Shown here: positions 55,398 to 64,000 of the stretch, in pieces
How positions within the stretch are numbered: position 1 is the stretch's first letter
Layout: each line of letters starts with the position of its first letter
Source: JADJLQ01 sp038251405
GTDB taxonomy: Bacteria > Bacteroidota > Bacteroidia > Chitinophagales > Saprospiraceae
DNA length: 64,000 nt
Direction: 5' to 3'
Assembly: GCA_038251405.1 (NCBI GenBank)
Contig: JBBSBH010000007.1
Span: forward strand, 109,212 to 173,211
Program-made: the position numbers and the translations under genes
The notes under the pieces: model-generated
Told to the model about the DNA's origin: nothing
What the model saw: the letters and a program-made list of their open reading frames with translations, nothing else
The model's database searches: none

Positions 55398-58300
55398 TTA
55401 ATTAGTAAGAATCATTTTTTTAGTGATCGTAATAGTGCTTGTCTCCAATGTATAAAAGTATAAGCCTGCTCCTTTGAGATCAGCCGGATGAATGGTAAAA
55501 TGATTCATGCCTTTATTGCCGATGGCATCGTAATGCATGATTTTTCTACCTGACAGATCTGTAATGGTAATGGTGTATTGCAAGTCTTGAGGCAATGTAA
55601 AATCAATGATAGTATACACATGGAAAGGATTCGGATGATTGGTCAATGTATTGCCATCAAAGTCAACTTTGTTGATTACGTGAGGATTTTTCAATCCACC
55701 ACCTGTAAGACCATTGACATCAGGGCAAACATTTCCAATACCATCCTGCAGTAAGATATAAGTATTGCAAAGATCAGAGAGGCCGGCATTGTCCCATACA
55801 TAAATGGAAATAGGCAAAGTCACATCTCTGCCATTGGGCATATCAGTGCAAGAATATTCTTTACTGTGTTGTGCAGAGTCTGAGCTAAAACTAAATCTCA
55901 GGTCTTTAGATAAAGTACAATTATCATAGCTGCCAGCATTCAGGTCACTAGCCCACAAAGTGAGCTTGCCGGTAGAAGGCATGATCACCGTAGCGATGCC
56001 ATTAAAACAATAGGGTGTAGGTTTTTTGCAATCTTTCACTGTGAGTACAAAAGTGGTGGTGTCCTCATTTCCACATTTGTCAGCTGCAATCACATGCACT
56101 AAGGCAGTGCCAATAGGCCTGGTACCCGTAAAGTATTGAATACTGGAAGCACTTTTTTTGTCAATGCTGGCAGGATTATACTTTTTAGCAGCGAGGTCAG
56201 CAGCGCTTGGGTTTTCATCCAATTCCCATCGGAAAGCGAGGTGCGCCTGATCCGTACAGTTGTCTGTTGCCTGGCAAGGAATCTGGACAAATGGGGAAGT
56301 ACAGCTCACATCATTTATACAAATTATGGTATCTCTGGAGGTGGCCATAGGCGGCGTATGATCTACTACTTTGATGATCTGTACATATTGTACTATGCCA
56401 TCGCCATTATCTTTTACATTTCTGTAGACGCAAGGGCGATTCAAGGTGTCAGCGACGAGGCGATCATCAACGATCACATCCCGGCCGGCCTGATGATTAT
56501 TAGGTTCGTATTTGCACCAATCAATTAATTTCCAGGTACGTATGATTTTGTAACAGGCATCGGGAACGATATCAAATAGTTCATCGGTAAAAGTAATGCC
56601 CACGAGCTCACATTCATCATCCGATATGATAGGCTTGCCGATAATGTCATTGGTGAGGGATGCGCCATTTTCACAAGTGAGGGTGATGTCTTTAGGGAAA
56701 ACGACTTCAAAATCAGACCTGTGTTTGACCACAATTTTTTGATCAACAGTCACTTTATTTCCACATTGATCAGCCACGGTCCAGGTACGGCTAAGCCATC
56801 CATTTCCACATTTATCAAGAATAGAAGTGTCTTTTATTTTTAAGGAAGAAGTGTCCAAATGACAGTTGTCCCAGATCCAGAATCTTCCTTTACCGGCACT
56901 TTGTGTAGGGGATCCATTTTTAAAGGAAGGCATAGAAAATAGAGTGTATGGATTTATTTGCCCGGCTTGATCGAGGCTGTCAAGACAGAGCCAGGAGTGA
57001 CAATAAACGGGACTCCAGCTATACTCATTATTCAGACAAGGAAAGGCCACGCCATGCTCATCGACATGGTTGGGCGCATATAGATTACATCCATACCAGC
57101 CAAATGGTTTCCCGGTAGGATCTACCGTATCGGAGAGAATACCATCATTTTCTATTCTGCATTCAATTTCATTATAAGGATTGCCTTTAGTATCGGTGCA
57201 GCCATCGGATTCCAGGCACTGAGCATATTCGTATTGACCTGCTTGGAGCGAACTTACATTATCACAGTACCAAAAAATATCATCCGGATTATCTGCTACA
57301 GGAGGAGTTTTATCATCTACGGTCACCATCACCATGGCATCTTTGTGCAACATGCGGCTACAGGTATTACCCGGGGCGATATTGGAACCAAAATTATTAC
57401 CGGCGGTCATCTGGCCGAGTCGAGGCCAGTAGAAACTAAAATTGCAAAGCTCAGCAGCACCAGCGCCGATGTAAGCGGTATGATAATCATCCAAACCGGC
57501 AATGGCAAACCAATCTTTGAGCAGAGGATCACAGAAAATCAAAGGATACCTCCAATTACAATCTTTAGGGGCTTTAAACTTAGAGTAGTCGGCATTTACA
57601 GAAAAGCCAAAATTGAGGTTATGATCAGCGCGGTAGTGACTGCGTGGGTAGCCCACGTTATACATATACCACAGGTGTTCGCTGCAGGGCCAGATATGGG
57701 GATCGTACCGTGGAATACCACAGGCTTCCCAAACGCGCAGAACTACGCGATAGGTGCCGCAGGCATTGAGGTCGACATAGTCTTTGAAAATATAGGAGCT
57801 GATATAATCTTCTATATAAAAATCATAATATTCCTGGCTGGCTTTGTAATCGGCCCAGCCGCATTGAGCAATGATGGCATCGTACACATATTTATTAGCA
57901 GACTCGATAGAGTCCATAGTAGCAACTGCAAAATGGAGTACATCACAACAATTATCGTGACTACCATTGTCCAGGTCTTTGGCATAAATGCGTGACCAAC
58001 AGGTGGTCGGATCTACCGTTACCCGGGTAGCTTCATGGGCCAATACTTCCGGAGGGGTCTCATCCAATACACATACCTGAATCACGGTGTCTAAATGATT
58101 GTAACAGGCATCGGTGACGGTAACTCTGATAGGGAAACAGCGGGCGCCATATACACCAGGTACAGCAGGTAATTTTACTTTTCCAGGTAGATTGCCAGAC
58201 TGAACGACTTTAGTACCGGGATGACCGACTTCATCATACACCACCGAAAACTGTTGCACCAGATCAGAGCTGCAATCTTCTACAACCAGTGCTTTGAGAT

Positions 58301-60284
58301 CTACGGTAGCATAGCAAGAATGCACCTCTACAAATGCCCGATAAACCAATCGGTCATCGCGGGCATCTGAGCCGCCATTGGGTAAAAATAGGGTAGGGGC
58401 ATTTTTATCAGAGATCTCGATGTATTGAATAATGGTTTTTTCTTCATCGGTACACCAGTCTTTGATGCGCCATTCTCTGCGGATTTTAAAACTGGAACCA
58501 CCGCCGCAAGTTGGGATCACTTCATCATTGTAAGAGGTAATGATTTTGCAATAGCCAGACTTGAAAGGATATTGATTTACGCGTTGCAATTCTTTTACAT
58601 ACTCCCCATCTTTCCAAACGAATACACTATCATAAATAAAGGGTACTAGTTTGAGTTGATCAGGAATACAAGATTTGGAAGAATTAAAAGTGTCGCTTTG
58701 TTGTAAGCGAATTAAAAGTTCAGGGCTGGGATAATATTGGCTAGCAGGATCTTTGGAGAAAAAGATATCTTCATAATCAGACTCCAAAAGCGCCGCAGTA
58801 GCGTCATCCGTTTTACAGGTCAGTTTACAATTAAGGGTAATGAAATCAGGATCCATGGTATTTTTTATGGAATCCTTCAGGATAAAAATGGTATCGCTGC
58901 AGGAAGAAGAATTGCCCCAGGCATCGGTAGCCCGCAGGGTGCGGTTTATCCGCCCAATGCCCATTACATTATCACATCCAAAATCAGTGAATAAAAGATT
59001 TTCAATCGAAGCTTTGTTATTCGCAGAACAGTTGTCAATCACCTGAGTCTTTATACTGAGCAGCGTAGCCAGTTGATAGCACGAAACGCGCTGCGTACCA
59101 TGGCAGCTCAAAATGGGTGCTGATTTATCTTCCACTTTTATATATCCCCAGCAAGAATTGGATATCCCGTCAGAGACGGTGTACACCATCGTATAGTTTA
59201 CATGCGATCGATCGACATCATTACCATTTAACACATGGGTACCAAATGGATAGCTAAGGGTCACATTAAACCCAAAAGTGGTGCATTGATTTTTTAGTTT
59301 TACGAGTACATCTTCGGGAGAAAGCGAGGTATAACATTCGTTGGCGGGCATCGCCACTTGCACTAAATTAGCACAAGTCATTGGACAACTGGCACATTCC
59401 TCTGCATTGATCAGACTGATATGGATGAGCCCATTACCAGCATGTACAGAGTCTTGAGTACTGGCATTGGTTAAGGTATAAGATAATCCACCCAGGTTAG
59501 AGGATCCGCCACCTCCACCAGAGGCATAGGCGCTGCCACCACCATACCATCCGCCGCCGCCGCCGGCGATATGAAATTGGTCGTCTCCTTCACCACCGCT
59601 GCCCCCTATTCCCCAAAGACCCATCTCGCCACCAGATCCACCTGGGGCACCACCGAATACTTGAGTGCCTCCACCGCCTCCGGGGCCGAAGACAAAAAGT
59701 TGAATTCCCTGATGGCCAATAAGACCGCCGCCAGCACCACCAGCACCAGCATCAGGCCCACCGGAGTTACCGCCACCGCCGCCGCCAGCGACCAATATGC
59801 GGGAGTCTAAGTCTTTGATAATAGTGCGAATATCACTGGCGCCGCCGCCGCCGCCGCCAAATAAGCCTCCATCTCCTCCGCCATTGAATCCACCATCGAA
59901 AATGCCACTGGCACCGAGAGCTCCCTGGCCGCCCACATAGATATAAAGCTTCTGTCCAGGAATTACATCGTATTCTCCGGTCACATAGCCTCCCAGACCC
60001 CCATCGTTTTGCACAGTAGTATGACTATCGGGATTGGAAGTACACAAGAGCGATGATCCACCCTGAGCGCCCCAGGCTTCTAACCTGATTTTGAAGACAC
60101 AGCTGGGCACTTCCCATGCCTGCATATGGCCTGTATATTGAAATTGGATTTTATTTGGTGAAATAAGTACTTGGGAAAATAATGTAGTACTAAGGGTAAG
60201 ACAACAGACTGCTATAGCAAGCTTTATATACGGTAAAAATGCAAAGATATTTGCCCTATTATTTGTCTGCATTTTGGTAGTCAT
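55398..60284 (-). CDS. Giant T9SS-secreted protein with glycine-rich domain and HYR-like repeats
   Basis: 1628 residues. Signal segment YIKLAIAVCCLTLSTTLF, cleavage near FSQ. Residues about 45-290 form a glycine-rich domain (FEAWGAQGGS-like opening, GGLGGYVTGEYDV, IYVGGQGALG, GGGGGGASDIRT, VAGGGGGGNSGG) of the Gly_rich type that also occurs in ALK/LTK-like receptors. Then several Cys-rich HYR-like repeats with the signature DKSAPIL, DETPPEVLA, DKTPPVADN, DHTPPMATS and R-x-W-x-V-x-D-x-C-G-N. The T9SS sorting domain begins at LTNHPNPFHVYTIIDF. First gene of the 19-kb surface operon; cell-surface or matrix role inferred. Confidence 0.88.
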   Translation of the reverse strand: MTTKMQTNNRANIFAFLPYIKLAIAVCCLTLSTTLFSQVLISPNKIQFQYTGHMQAWEVPSCVFKIRLEAWGAQGGSSLLCTSNPDSHTTVQNDGGLGGYVTGEYDVIPGQKLYIYVGGQGALGASGIFDGGFNGGGDGGLFGGGGGGASDIRTIIKDLDSRILVAGGGGGGNSGGPDAGAGGAGGGLIGHQGIQLFVFGPGGGGGTQVFGGAPGGSGGEMGLWGIGGSGGEGDDQFHIAGGGGGWYGGGSAYASGGGGGSSNLGGLSYTLTNASTQDSVHAGNGLIHISLINAEECASCPMTCANLVQVAMPANECYTSLSPEDVLVKLKNQCTTFGFNVTLSYPFGTHVLNGNDVDRSHVNYTMVYTVSDGISNSCWGYIKVEDKSAPILSCHGTQRVSCYQLATLLSIKTQVIDNCSANNKASIENLLFTDFGCDNVMGIGRINRTLRATDAWGNSSSCSDTIFILKDSIKNTMDPDFITLNCKLTCKTDDATAALLESDYEDIFFSKDPASQYYPSPELLIRLQQSDTFNSSKSCIPDQLKLVPFIYDSVFVWKDGEYVKELQRVNQYPFKSGYCKIITSYNDEVIPTCGGGSSFKIRREWRIKDWCTDEEKTIIQYIEISDKNAPTLFLPNGGSDARDDRLVYRAFVEVHSCYATVDLKALVVEDCSSDLVQQFSVVYDEVGHPGTKVVQSGNLPGKVKLPAVPGVYGARCFPIRVTVTDACYNHLDTVIQVCVLDETPPEVLAHEATRVTVDPTTCWSRIYAKDLDNGSHDNCCDVLHFAVATMDSIESANKYVYDAIIAQCGWADYKASQEYYDFYIEDYISSYIFKDYVDLNACGTYRVVLRVWEACGIPRYDPHIWPCSEHLWYMYNVGYPRSHYRADHNLNFGFSVNADYSKFKAPKDCNWRYPLIFCDPLLKDWFAIAGLDDYHTAYIGAGAAELCNFSFYWPRLGQMTAGNNFGSNIAPGNTCSRMLHKDAMVMVTVDDKTPPVADNPDDIFWYCDNVSSLQAGQYEYAQCLESDGCTDTKGNPYNEIECRIENDGILSDTVDPTGKPFGWYGCNLYAPNHVDEHGVAFPCLNNEYSWSPVYCHSWLCLDSLDQAGQINPYTLFSMPSFKNGSPTQSAGKGRFWIWDNCHLDTSSLKIKDTSILDKCGNGWLSRTWTVADQCGNKVTVDQKIVVKHRSDFEVVFPKDITLTCENGASLTNDIIGKPIISDDECELVGITFTDELFDIVPDACYKIIRTWKLIDWCKYEPNNHQAGRDVIVDDRLVADTLNRPCVYRNVKDNGDGIVQYVQIIKVVDHTPPMATSRDTIICINDVSCTSPFVQIPCQATDNCTDQAHLAFRWELDENPSAADLAAKKYNPASIDKKSASSIQYFTGTRPIGTALVHVIAADKCGNEDTTTFVLTVKDCKKPTPYCFNGIATVIMPSTGKLTLWASDLNAGSYDNCTLSKDLRFSFSSDSAQHSKEYSCTDMPNGRDVTLPISIYVWDNAGLSDLCNTYILLQDGIGNVCPDVNGLTGGGLKNPHVINKVDFDGNTLTNHPNPFHVYTIIDFTLPQDLQYTITITDLSGRKIMHYDAIGNKGMNHFTIHPADLKGAGLYFYTLETSTITITKKMILTN

Positions 60285-60299
60285 TTGGTGATGGATATT

Positions 60300-60779
60300 T
60301 AATCAAGATAGTAAGTAATGCTAAACTTTAACTATTTGAAAACTAAGTTTATCCTGATAAAGCATTACAGATATATATATAGTTAAAAGTTATATATTCA
60401 TATAATTAATGTTAAGGGTATATATATATATTAAAAGTATAATATAATAAAAAATTATTTATAAATATTTAATTATCAATAGATAGAGTACTTAATTTTT
60501 GTTAAATTTTTAATTATAAGAGGATAGAAAACAGCCAAACTTAGTACGGAATTTATTAGAATTAATGGGTATTTTTCCCTTACAAAAATTTTATAAATCT
60601 GCTTTCTCACTAAGCAGTTTTGATTATTATGAATTCAAAACATTATTCGTTTTAAGTCTTGTTCCGATCGAAAATAGATTACGAGGATACCATTTCATAT
60701 GTAATCGTTAATTAGTTTCTAATCTATCTCATTCCGATATAGTAATTACCCTGGATTGGAACTGCTGTAAGAATGTTTT
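60300..60779. other. AT-rich divergent intergenic region
   Basis: Between the start of the surface operon and the inverted repeat. Long runs of alternating AT (about 60370-60480). It should carry promoters for the operon on the minus strand, but I cannot place a convincing -33/-7 pair. No gene or structured RNA recognised. Confidence 0.5.
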
Positions 60780-61051
60780 ACCGAAATTTTGCATTAGAAT
60801 TTCTATGCAAAATCTGACGTGTTGAAAATGAATTATTTATATTGATTTAAAATGGTAAGAAATAATTACATTTTCAAAACTCAGGTCTGATGACTCCAAT
60901 AGTCGTATCAGATCCGTACGATAAATGTAGGGATGCCGATATTCATCATCCGCACTCATAGGAGGTTAACCTCGATAAATATTTGGTTTTCAATTCAACT
61001 ATTTCATCGACCGTTGGCAATTTTTGCTTCTGCTGCAAAAATTGGGTTTAA
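60780..61051 (-). repeat. 272-bp inverted repeat, copy 2
   Basis: Reverse-complement of 20927-21199 with seven substitutions and one single-base deletion by eye. The deletion turns the internal dyad into a perfect 12-bp palindrome, GAGGTTAACCTC. In the shared short frame the changes alter amino acids, which argues against a conserved protein. It lies between divergent genes. Confidence 0.93.
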
Positions 61052-61208
61052 GTATACTGGGTCTACATTTTTTTACTCGATCAATAGAAATTAAATCACT
61101 TCTTCATAGTATTCCTTCATTTCAGGCAAAATACTTCAAGAAATTCATGATCAGGACTTATATTAGTATCTATAAAACTTTTTATTAAATATTAAATACT
61201 CAATAGAT

Positions 61209-62693
61209 ATGAATATGAATCCATCAGAAAAATTTTTAGCAAAGCTTGGCATTAAAGACCCCGAGCAAGAACTCACTCTAGAGCAAGAACAAATTCCTAA
61301 CACCCCAAGAGGAAATGACCGTAGGAACTTCCTAAAAAAATCAATGGGTGGGCTAGCTCTGGGCAGCTTTATGTTCTCAAGGGCGGAAGAAACCATAGAG
61401 CATAGCACTTCGAAAGTGAATAAATTTTCTGCACCATCTGATCTGAAAATCACAGACATGAAATATGCGGTGATTTTAAATGGTGGCGGTAGATGCCCCA
61501 TCATAAAACTGGAAACTAATCAAGGTATTACAGGACTAGGTGAGGTGCGCGATGGTGCCGATTGGCGCTACGCTTTATTCCTTAAAAGCAGAATAAAAGG
61601 GATGAATCCTTGTAGTGTAGAACAACTATTTAAACGCATTAAACAATTTGGATTCCATTCAAGACAGGGCGGTGGAGTCTGTGCAGTGGAAATGGCGTTG
61701 TGGGATTTAGCAGGTAAAGCATATAATGTACCTGCGTATCAATTACTTGGTGGGAAATATAGGGACAAGGTGCGGCTCTATGCTGATACTCCTCAGGAAA
61801 AAGATCCTGCCGTATTCGCAGAAAAAATGCGGGTGCGCATGAAAGAAAAAGGATTTACTTTTTTAAAAATGGATTTTGGGATAGAATTGATCAAAGACAA
61901 ACCTGATACAGTGGTAAATTCCAATTTTTGGGATGTGAGTAAACAATGGTCTAATGATCCTATGTCTTACGGAGCTCTGTTGCATCCGCTTACACAAGTG
62001 CAGTATACTGATAAAGGCTTAGATGAAATAAGTAAATATGTGGAGAGCGTGAGAAATGTGGTAGGGTATGATATACCATTAGCTTCTGACCATTATGGTC
62101 ATTTTGATCTGAATAATGCCATTCGACTAGGAAGAGCCGTAGAAAAATATAGACTAGCCTGGCTGGAAGACATGATCCCCTGGCAATTAACATCACAGCT
62201 CAAGGAAATAAAAACGGCCATAGAAACACCACTTTGTACCGGTGAAGATATTTATCTCAAAGAAGAATTTATCAAACTCTGTGATACACAATCAGTGGAT
62301 ATCGTTCATCCGGACTTAGCGACATCAGGGGGTCTGTTGGAGACTAAAAAAATAGGAGACTATGCGGAAGAAAAAGGTATAGCCATGGCTATGCATTTTG
62401 CAGGTTTACCAGTATCCTATATGGCCAACGTGCATTGTGCAGCAGCTACCATGAATTTCGTTGCACTTGAAAATCATTCCATTGATTATCCATACTGGGC
62501 AAGTTTGGTAAAAACTGTAGATGGTAAACCATTATACGAAAATGGATTTGCAAACGTACCTGACACTCCAGGCTTAGGTATTACCTTGAATGAAGAAGAA
62601 TTGCGCAAACACATCGCTCCCGAAAATCCTAATTTCTTTGGCCCTACTCCAGAGTGGGACAATATCAGAAGTTGGGATAGATTGTGGAGTTAA
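61209..62693 (+). CDS. Enolase-superfamily (mandelate racemase/muconate lactonizing-like) enzyme with Tat-type signal
   Basis: 494 residues. Twin arginines at 38-39 in RRNFLKKSMGGLALG suggest Tat export; the 37-residue lead is long. The fold's catalytic residues appear in order: Lys in TFLKMDFG (about 221), Asp in LASDHYGHFD (about 293), Glu in WLEDMIPW (about 320), Glu in CTGEDIY (about 345), and HPDLATSGG and His in MAMHFAGLP (about 396). Family members abstract the proton alpha to a carboxylate, mostly in sugar-acid dehydration or racemisation. The substrate is not evident; the nearby rhamnosidase and nag genes make a sugar acid plausible. It stands alone; repeats begin right after its stop. 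Confidence 0.85.
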   Translation: MNMNPSEKFLAKLGIKDPEQELTLEQEQIPNTPRGNDRRNFLKKSMGGLALGSFMFSRAEETIEHSTSKVNKFSAPSDLKITDMKYAVILNGGGRCPIIKLETNQGITGLGEVRDGADWRYALFLKSRIKGMNPCSVEQLFKRIKQFGFHSRQGGGVCAVEMALWDLAGKAYNVPAYQLLGGKYRDKVRLYADTPQEKDPAVFAEKMRVRMKEKGFTFLKMDFGIELIKDKPDTVVNSNFWDVSKQWSNDPMSYGALLHPLTQVQYTDKGLDEISKYVESVRNVVGYDIPLASDHYGHFDLNNAIRLGRAVEKYRLAWLEDMIPWQLTSQLKEIKTAIETPLCTGEDIYLKEEFIKLCDTQSVDIVHPDLATSGGLLETKKIGDYAEEKGIAMAMHFAGLPVSYMANVHCAAATMNFVALENHSIDYPYWASLVKTVDGKPLYENGFANVPDTPGLGITLNEEELRKHIAPENPNFFGPTPEWDNIRSWDRLWS

Positions 62694-62694
62694 T

Positions 62695-62841
62695 CGAAAA
62701 AGGAGGGAAAGGAAAAGGGTGAAAGGCGAAAAGGGTGAAAGGGTGAAAGGCGAAAAGGGTGAAAGGCGAAAAGGCGAAAAGGGTGAAAGGCGAAAAGGCG
62801 AAAAGGGTGAAAGGCGAAAAGGCGAAGGGGGAAGGAAAAGG
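62695..62841 (+). repeat. Purine-rich GGTGAAAGGCGAAAA array, left of S23-type gene
   Basis: About 145 bp made of alternating GGTGAAA/GGCGAAA words, purine-rich on the plus strand. Starts directly after the enolase-superfamily gene. Its frames translate to K-G-E-K-G-E-R-type low complexity, which is not a gene. Confidence 0.9.
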
Positions 62842-62869
62842 TAAGTGTAATTTATTTTATTTTTAAATT

Positions 62870-63229
62870 ATGCAAAAATTTCAGTCATTCGAAGATTTGC
62901 TTATTTGGCAAGAAGGAATCGGGATTTGTGAAGAAGTCTATAAGCAATTAAAAAATTGTAAGGACTTTGGATATAGAGATCAAATACAGAGGTCTGCTGT
63001 ATCTGTACCTTCTAATATAGCCGAAGGATATGAACGGCAAACTGATAAAGAATTTATTCAATATCTATATATTTCGAAAGGGTCTAATGCCGAACTAAGA
63101 ACTCAATTATATATTGGCAAGAAGCTAGGTTACTTTAACGATGAAGATGCTGATATATTAATTGAGCGTACTAAAAAAAATTCAGGTATGATTGCAAATA
63201 TGATTAAATCAAGAAAAGGTTTAAAATAA
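62870..63229 (+). CDS. Four-helix-bundle protein (S23/23S rRNA-intervening-sequence family)
   Basis: 119 residues. Opens MQKFQSFEDLLIWQEGI, and has RDQIQRSAVSVPSNIAEG (about 42-59), the family's signature, and YLYISKGSNAELRTQL (about 66-81). Relatives include the proteins encoded in 23S rRNA intervening sequences and the Avd accessory protein of diversity-generating retroelements, but no reverse transcriptase or rRNA is present here. Molecular role unknown. The gene is bracketed by inverted purine-rich arrays, which suggests a cassette. Confidence 0.92.
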   Translation: MQKFQSFEDLLIWQEGIGICEEVYKQLKNCKDFGYRDQIQRSAVSVPSNIAEGYERQTDKEFIQYLYISKGSNAELRTQLYIGKKLGYFNDEDADILIERTKKNSGMIANMIKSRKGLK

Positions 63230-63237
63230 ATTTCATA

Positions 63238-63303
63238 TGTCCTTTGCCTTTCCCCTATTCACTCTTCACCTTTTCACCTTTTCACCCTTAACCCTTCACC
63301 TAT
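63238..63303 (-). repeat. Purine-rich repeat array in opposite orientation, right of S23-type gene
   Basis: On the minus strand this reads GGTGAAGGGTTAAGGGTGAA followed by AGGTGAAAAGGTGAAGAG, the same words as the left array but inverted. The arrays thus face each other across the S23-type gene. It overlaps the last codons of the membrane-protein gene at 63274. Confidence 0.85.
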
Positions 63304-63744
63304 GTTGAAATATCTCTGAGCCTGATATGCAATTGGAGTACCGACGCATACAAATAATATAGCTATCGCCAGTAATGCTTTTGAAAAATTAAATGATCTG
63401 ACAGGAATTTTACTCATGGGTATCACCACCCAGTTAGTTACAAACCAGGCTACTATAGCAATTAAGACGCTACCCTCAAACCATTTGTCCCATAGAAAAC
63501 TAAGCTTTGGATATATCAAAAAATAACTCCATGTACAGGCGAACACAATTATAAAATGAAATAATAGCCCGACAAATGCCATACCCAATCCTCCTTCTTT
63601 TGCTGCAGATCCAAATATTCCACTCGCTATAAATTTGAGTAATGCAGATGGCGTCACACCTGACATGAGGTAGCTCTGGATAAACGCAGCTACTATATCT
63701 AATGTACCAGCTATTACAACAGTAGATAAAATCACTTTTTTCAT
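63274..63744 (-). CDS. Small multi-pass membrane protein, unknown function
   Basis: 156 residues with four hydrophobic segments (about 4-24, 52-76, 92-111, 124-143): VILSTVVIAGTLDIVAAF near the start, GMAFVGLLFHFIIVFAC, VAWFVTNWVVIPMS and ALLAIAILFVCVGTPIA. Similar proteins are widespread as conserved hypothetical membrane proteins; I cannot assign a role. The last eight or so residues (GEGLRVKR) are encoded by the purine-rich repeat array, so the natural C-terminus may have been replaced. Confidence 0.75.
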   Translation of the reverse strand: MKKVILSTVVIAGTLDIVAAFIQSYLMSGVTPSALLKFIASGIFGSAAKEGGLGMAFVGLLFHFIIVFACTWSYFLIYPKLSFLWDKWFEGSVLIAIVAWFVTNWVVIPMSKIPVRSFNFSKALLAIAILFVCVGTPIAYQAQRYFNIGEGLRVKR

Positions 63745-63886
63745 AAATTTATTTTCTCAAAGAAAGTAAAAATCATTTTTCAAAAAGCAAAATAAGATTT
63801 TTCAATTTTAGATAAGATTCTATTTTCAAAATTCCTATTTTCGATTTTGTATATTCATATTCATTGTTGTCCGACTAAAAGTAATG

Positions 63887-63914
63887 AAAGGGTGAACTAA
63901 CAAGTCCACCCTTT
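63887..63914 (+). other. Hairpin in front of transposase start
   Basis: AAAGGGTG and CACCCTTT form an 8-bp perfect stem around a 12-nt loop, followed by a short T run. Within the leader of the probable IS element; may block incoming transcription (inference). Confidence 0.5.
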
Positions 63915-63950
63915 TGAGTTATATTCGAGTTACTACACAAACAATATAAC

Positions 63951-64000
63951 ATGGATAAAAATAAGACTTTTGTCGGACAGCCGGTATTATCACAGATATT
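63951..64000 (+). CDS. Probable IS4-type transposase, first 16 residues (cut by window edge)
   Basis: MDKNKTFVGQPVLSQI is the only part visible. The pattern T-F-x-G-Q-P-x-x-x-Q resembles the N-terminus of Bacteroidota IS4-like transposases with a DUF4372 domain. The IS left end would lie upstream, perhaps near 63865 where the composition changes, but no second inverted repeat can be seen. Call rests on a short match. Confidence 0.55.
   Translation, partial: MDKNKTFVGQPVLSQI

Noticed and set aside
57234..57995. 253-codon frame on the plus strand inside the giant T9SS gene
   Set aside because: Antisense shadow of a strongly supported gene with clear domains; its translation shows no recognisable family.
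62590..62844. Open frame encoding K-G-E-K-G-E-R repeats, looking collagen-like
   Set aside because: It is just the purine-rich repeat array read in frame and overlaps the end of the enolase-superfamily gene.
62870..63229. Avd component of a diversity-generating retroelement
   Set aside because: The protein belongs to the same broad four-helix-bundle family, but I see no reverse transcriptase and no template/variable repeat pair.
62695..63303. CRISPR array
   Set aside because: Repeat units are 7-16 bp and contiguous, with no spacers of constant length and no cas genes.

Overview
The window is AT-rich and looks like a Bacteroidota chromosome, most likely a Saprospiraceae-type member (inference). 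The signs are type IX secretion (T9SS) C-terminal sorting domains, HYR-like and FN3/PKD-like surface repeats, long arrays of 800-residue MacB/FtsX-type permeases, an FHS-type sugar symporter in a nag operon, starts without clear Shine-Dalgarno sequences, and a TAnnTTTG-type -7 box.

Layout. 1-429 is the 3' end of an alpha-L-rhamnosidase. 746-20843 holds eight intact MacB-like permeases, all on the plus strand, in four transcription units. 21205-26095 holds two more on the minus strand. 26346-30937 (minus) is an amino-sugar operon: esterase-like hydrolase, nagB, sugar symporter, nagA. 31137-32439 (plus) encodes a pirin and an NADPH-dependent FMN reductase. 32485-34848 (minus) is an isolated permease, divergent from a HEPN/nucleotidyltransferase pair (34985-35751, plus). 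35876-41014 (minus) has two permeases preceded by an internally deleted permease remnant. 41171-60284 (minus) is a 19-kb surface-protein operon: a glycine-rich/HYR T9SS protein, a small T9SS protein, three paralogous fibre-like proteins and a large FN3/PKD-like T9SS adhesin. 61209-62693 (plus) is an exported enolase-superfamily enzyme. A four-helix-bundle (S23-type) gene follows, flanked by oppositely oriented purine-rich repeat arrays, then a small membrane protein, then the start of a probable IS4-type transposase at the right edge.

The most notable signal is a shared promoter module. In front of six permease transcription units I find two tandem copies of a TGTAYCnAAWnCGMACAC-like box, about 21-22 nt apart. 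From the last base of the downstream box, a TTGGYAY element lies 54-55 nt further on and a TG dinucleotide exactly 65 nt further on, in all six cases. This resembles a sigma-54 promoter (-24 GG, -12 TG) with a tandem enhancer-binding site, so the scattered permeases probably form one regulon. No ABC ATPase, membrane-fusion protein or TolC-type gene is present in the window, so these permeases must borrow partners from elsewhere or work as a different kind of envelope machine.

Two copies of a roughly 272-bp sequence, about 97% identical and in inverted orientation, lie at 20927-21199 and 60780-61051. Flipping the 40 kb between them would put all thirteen intact permeases on one strand, which suggests a past or reversible inversion. 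Heptamer-based repeat arrays occur in several gene junctions and on both sides of the S23-type gene.
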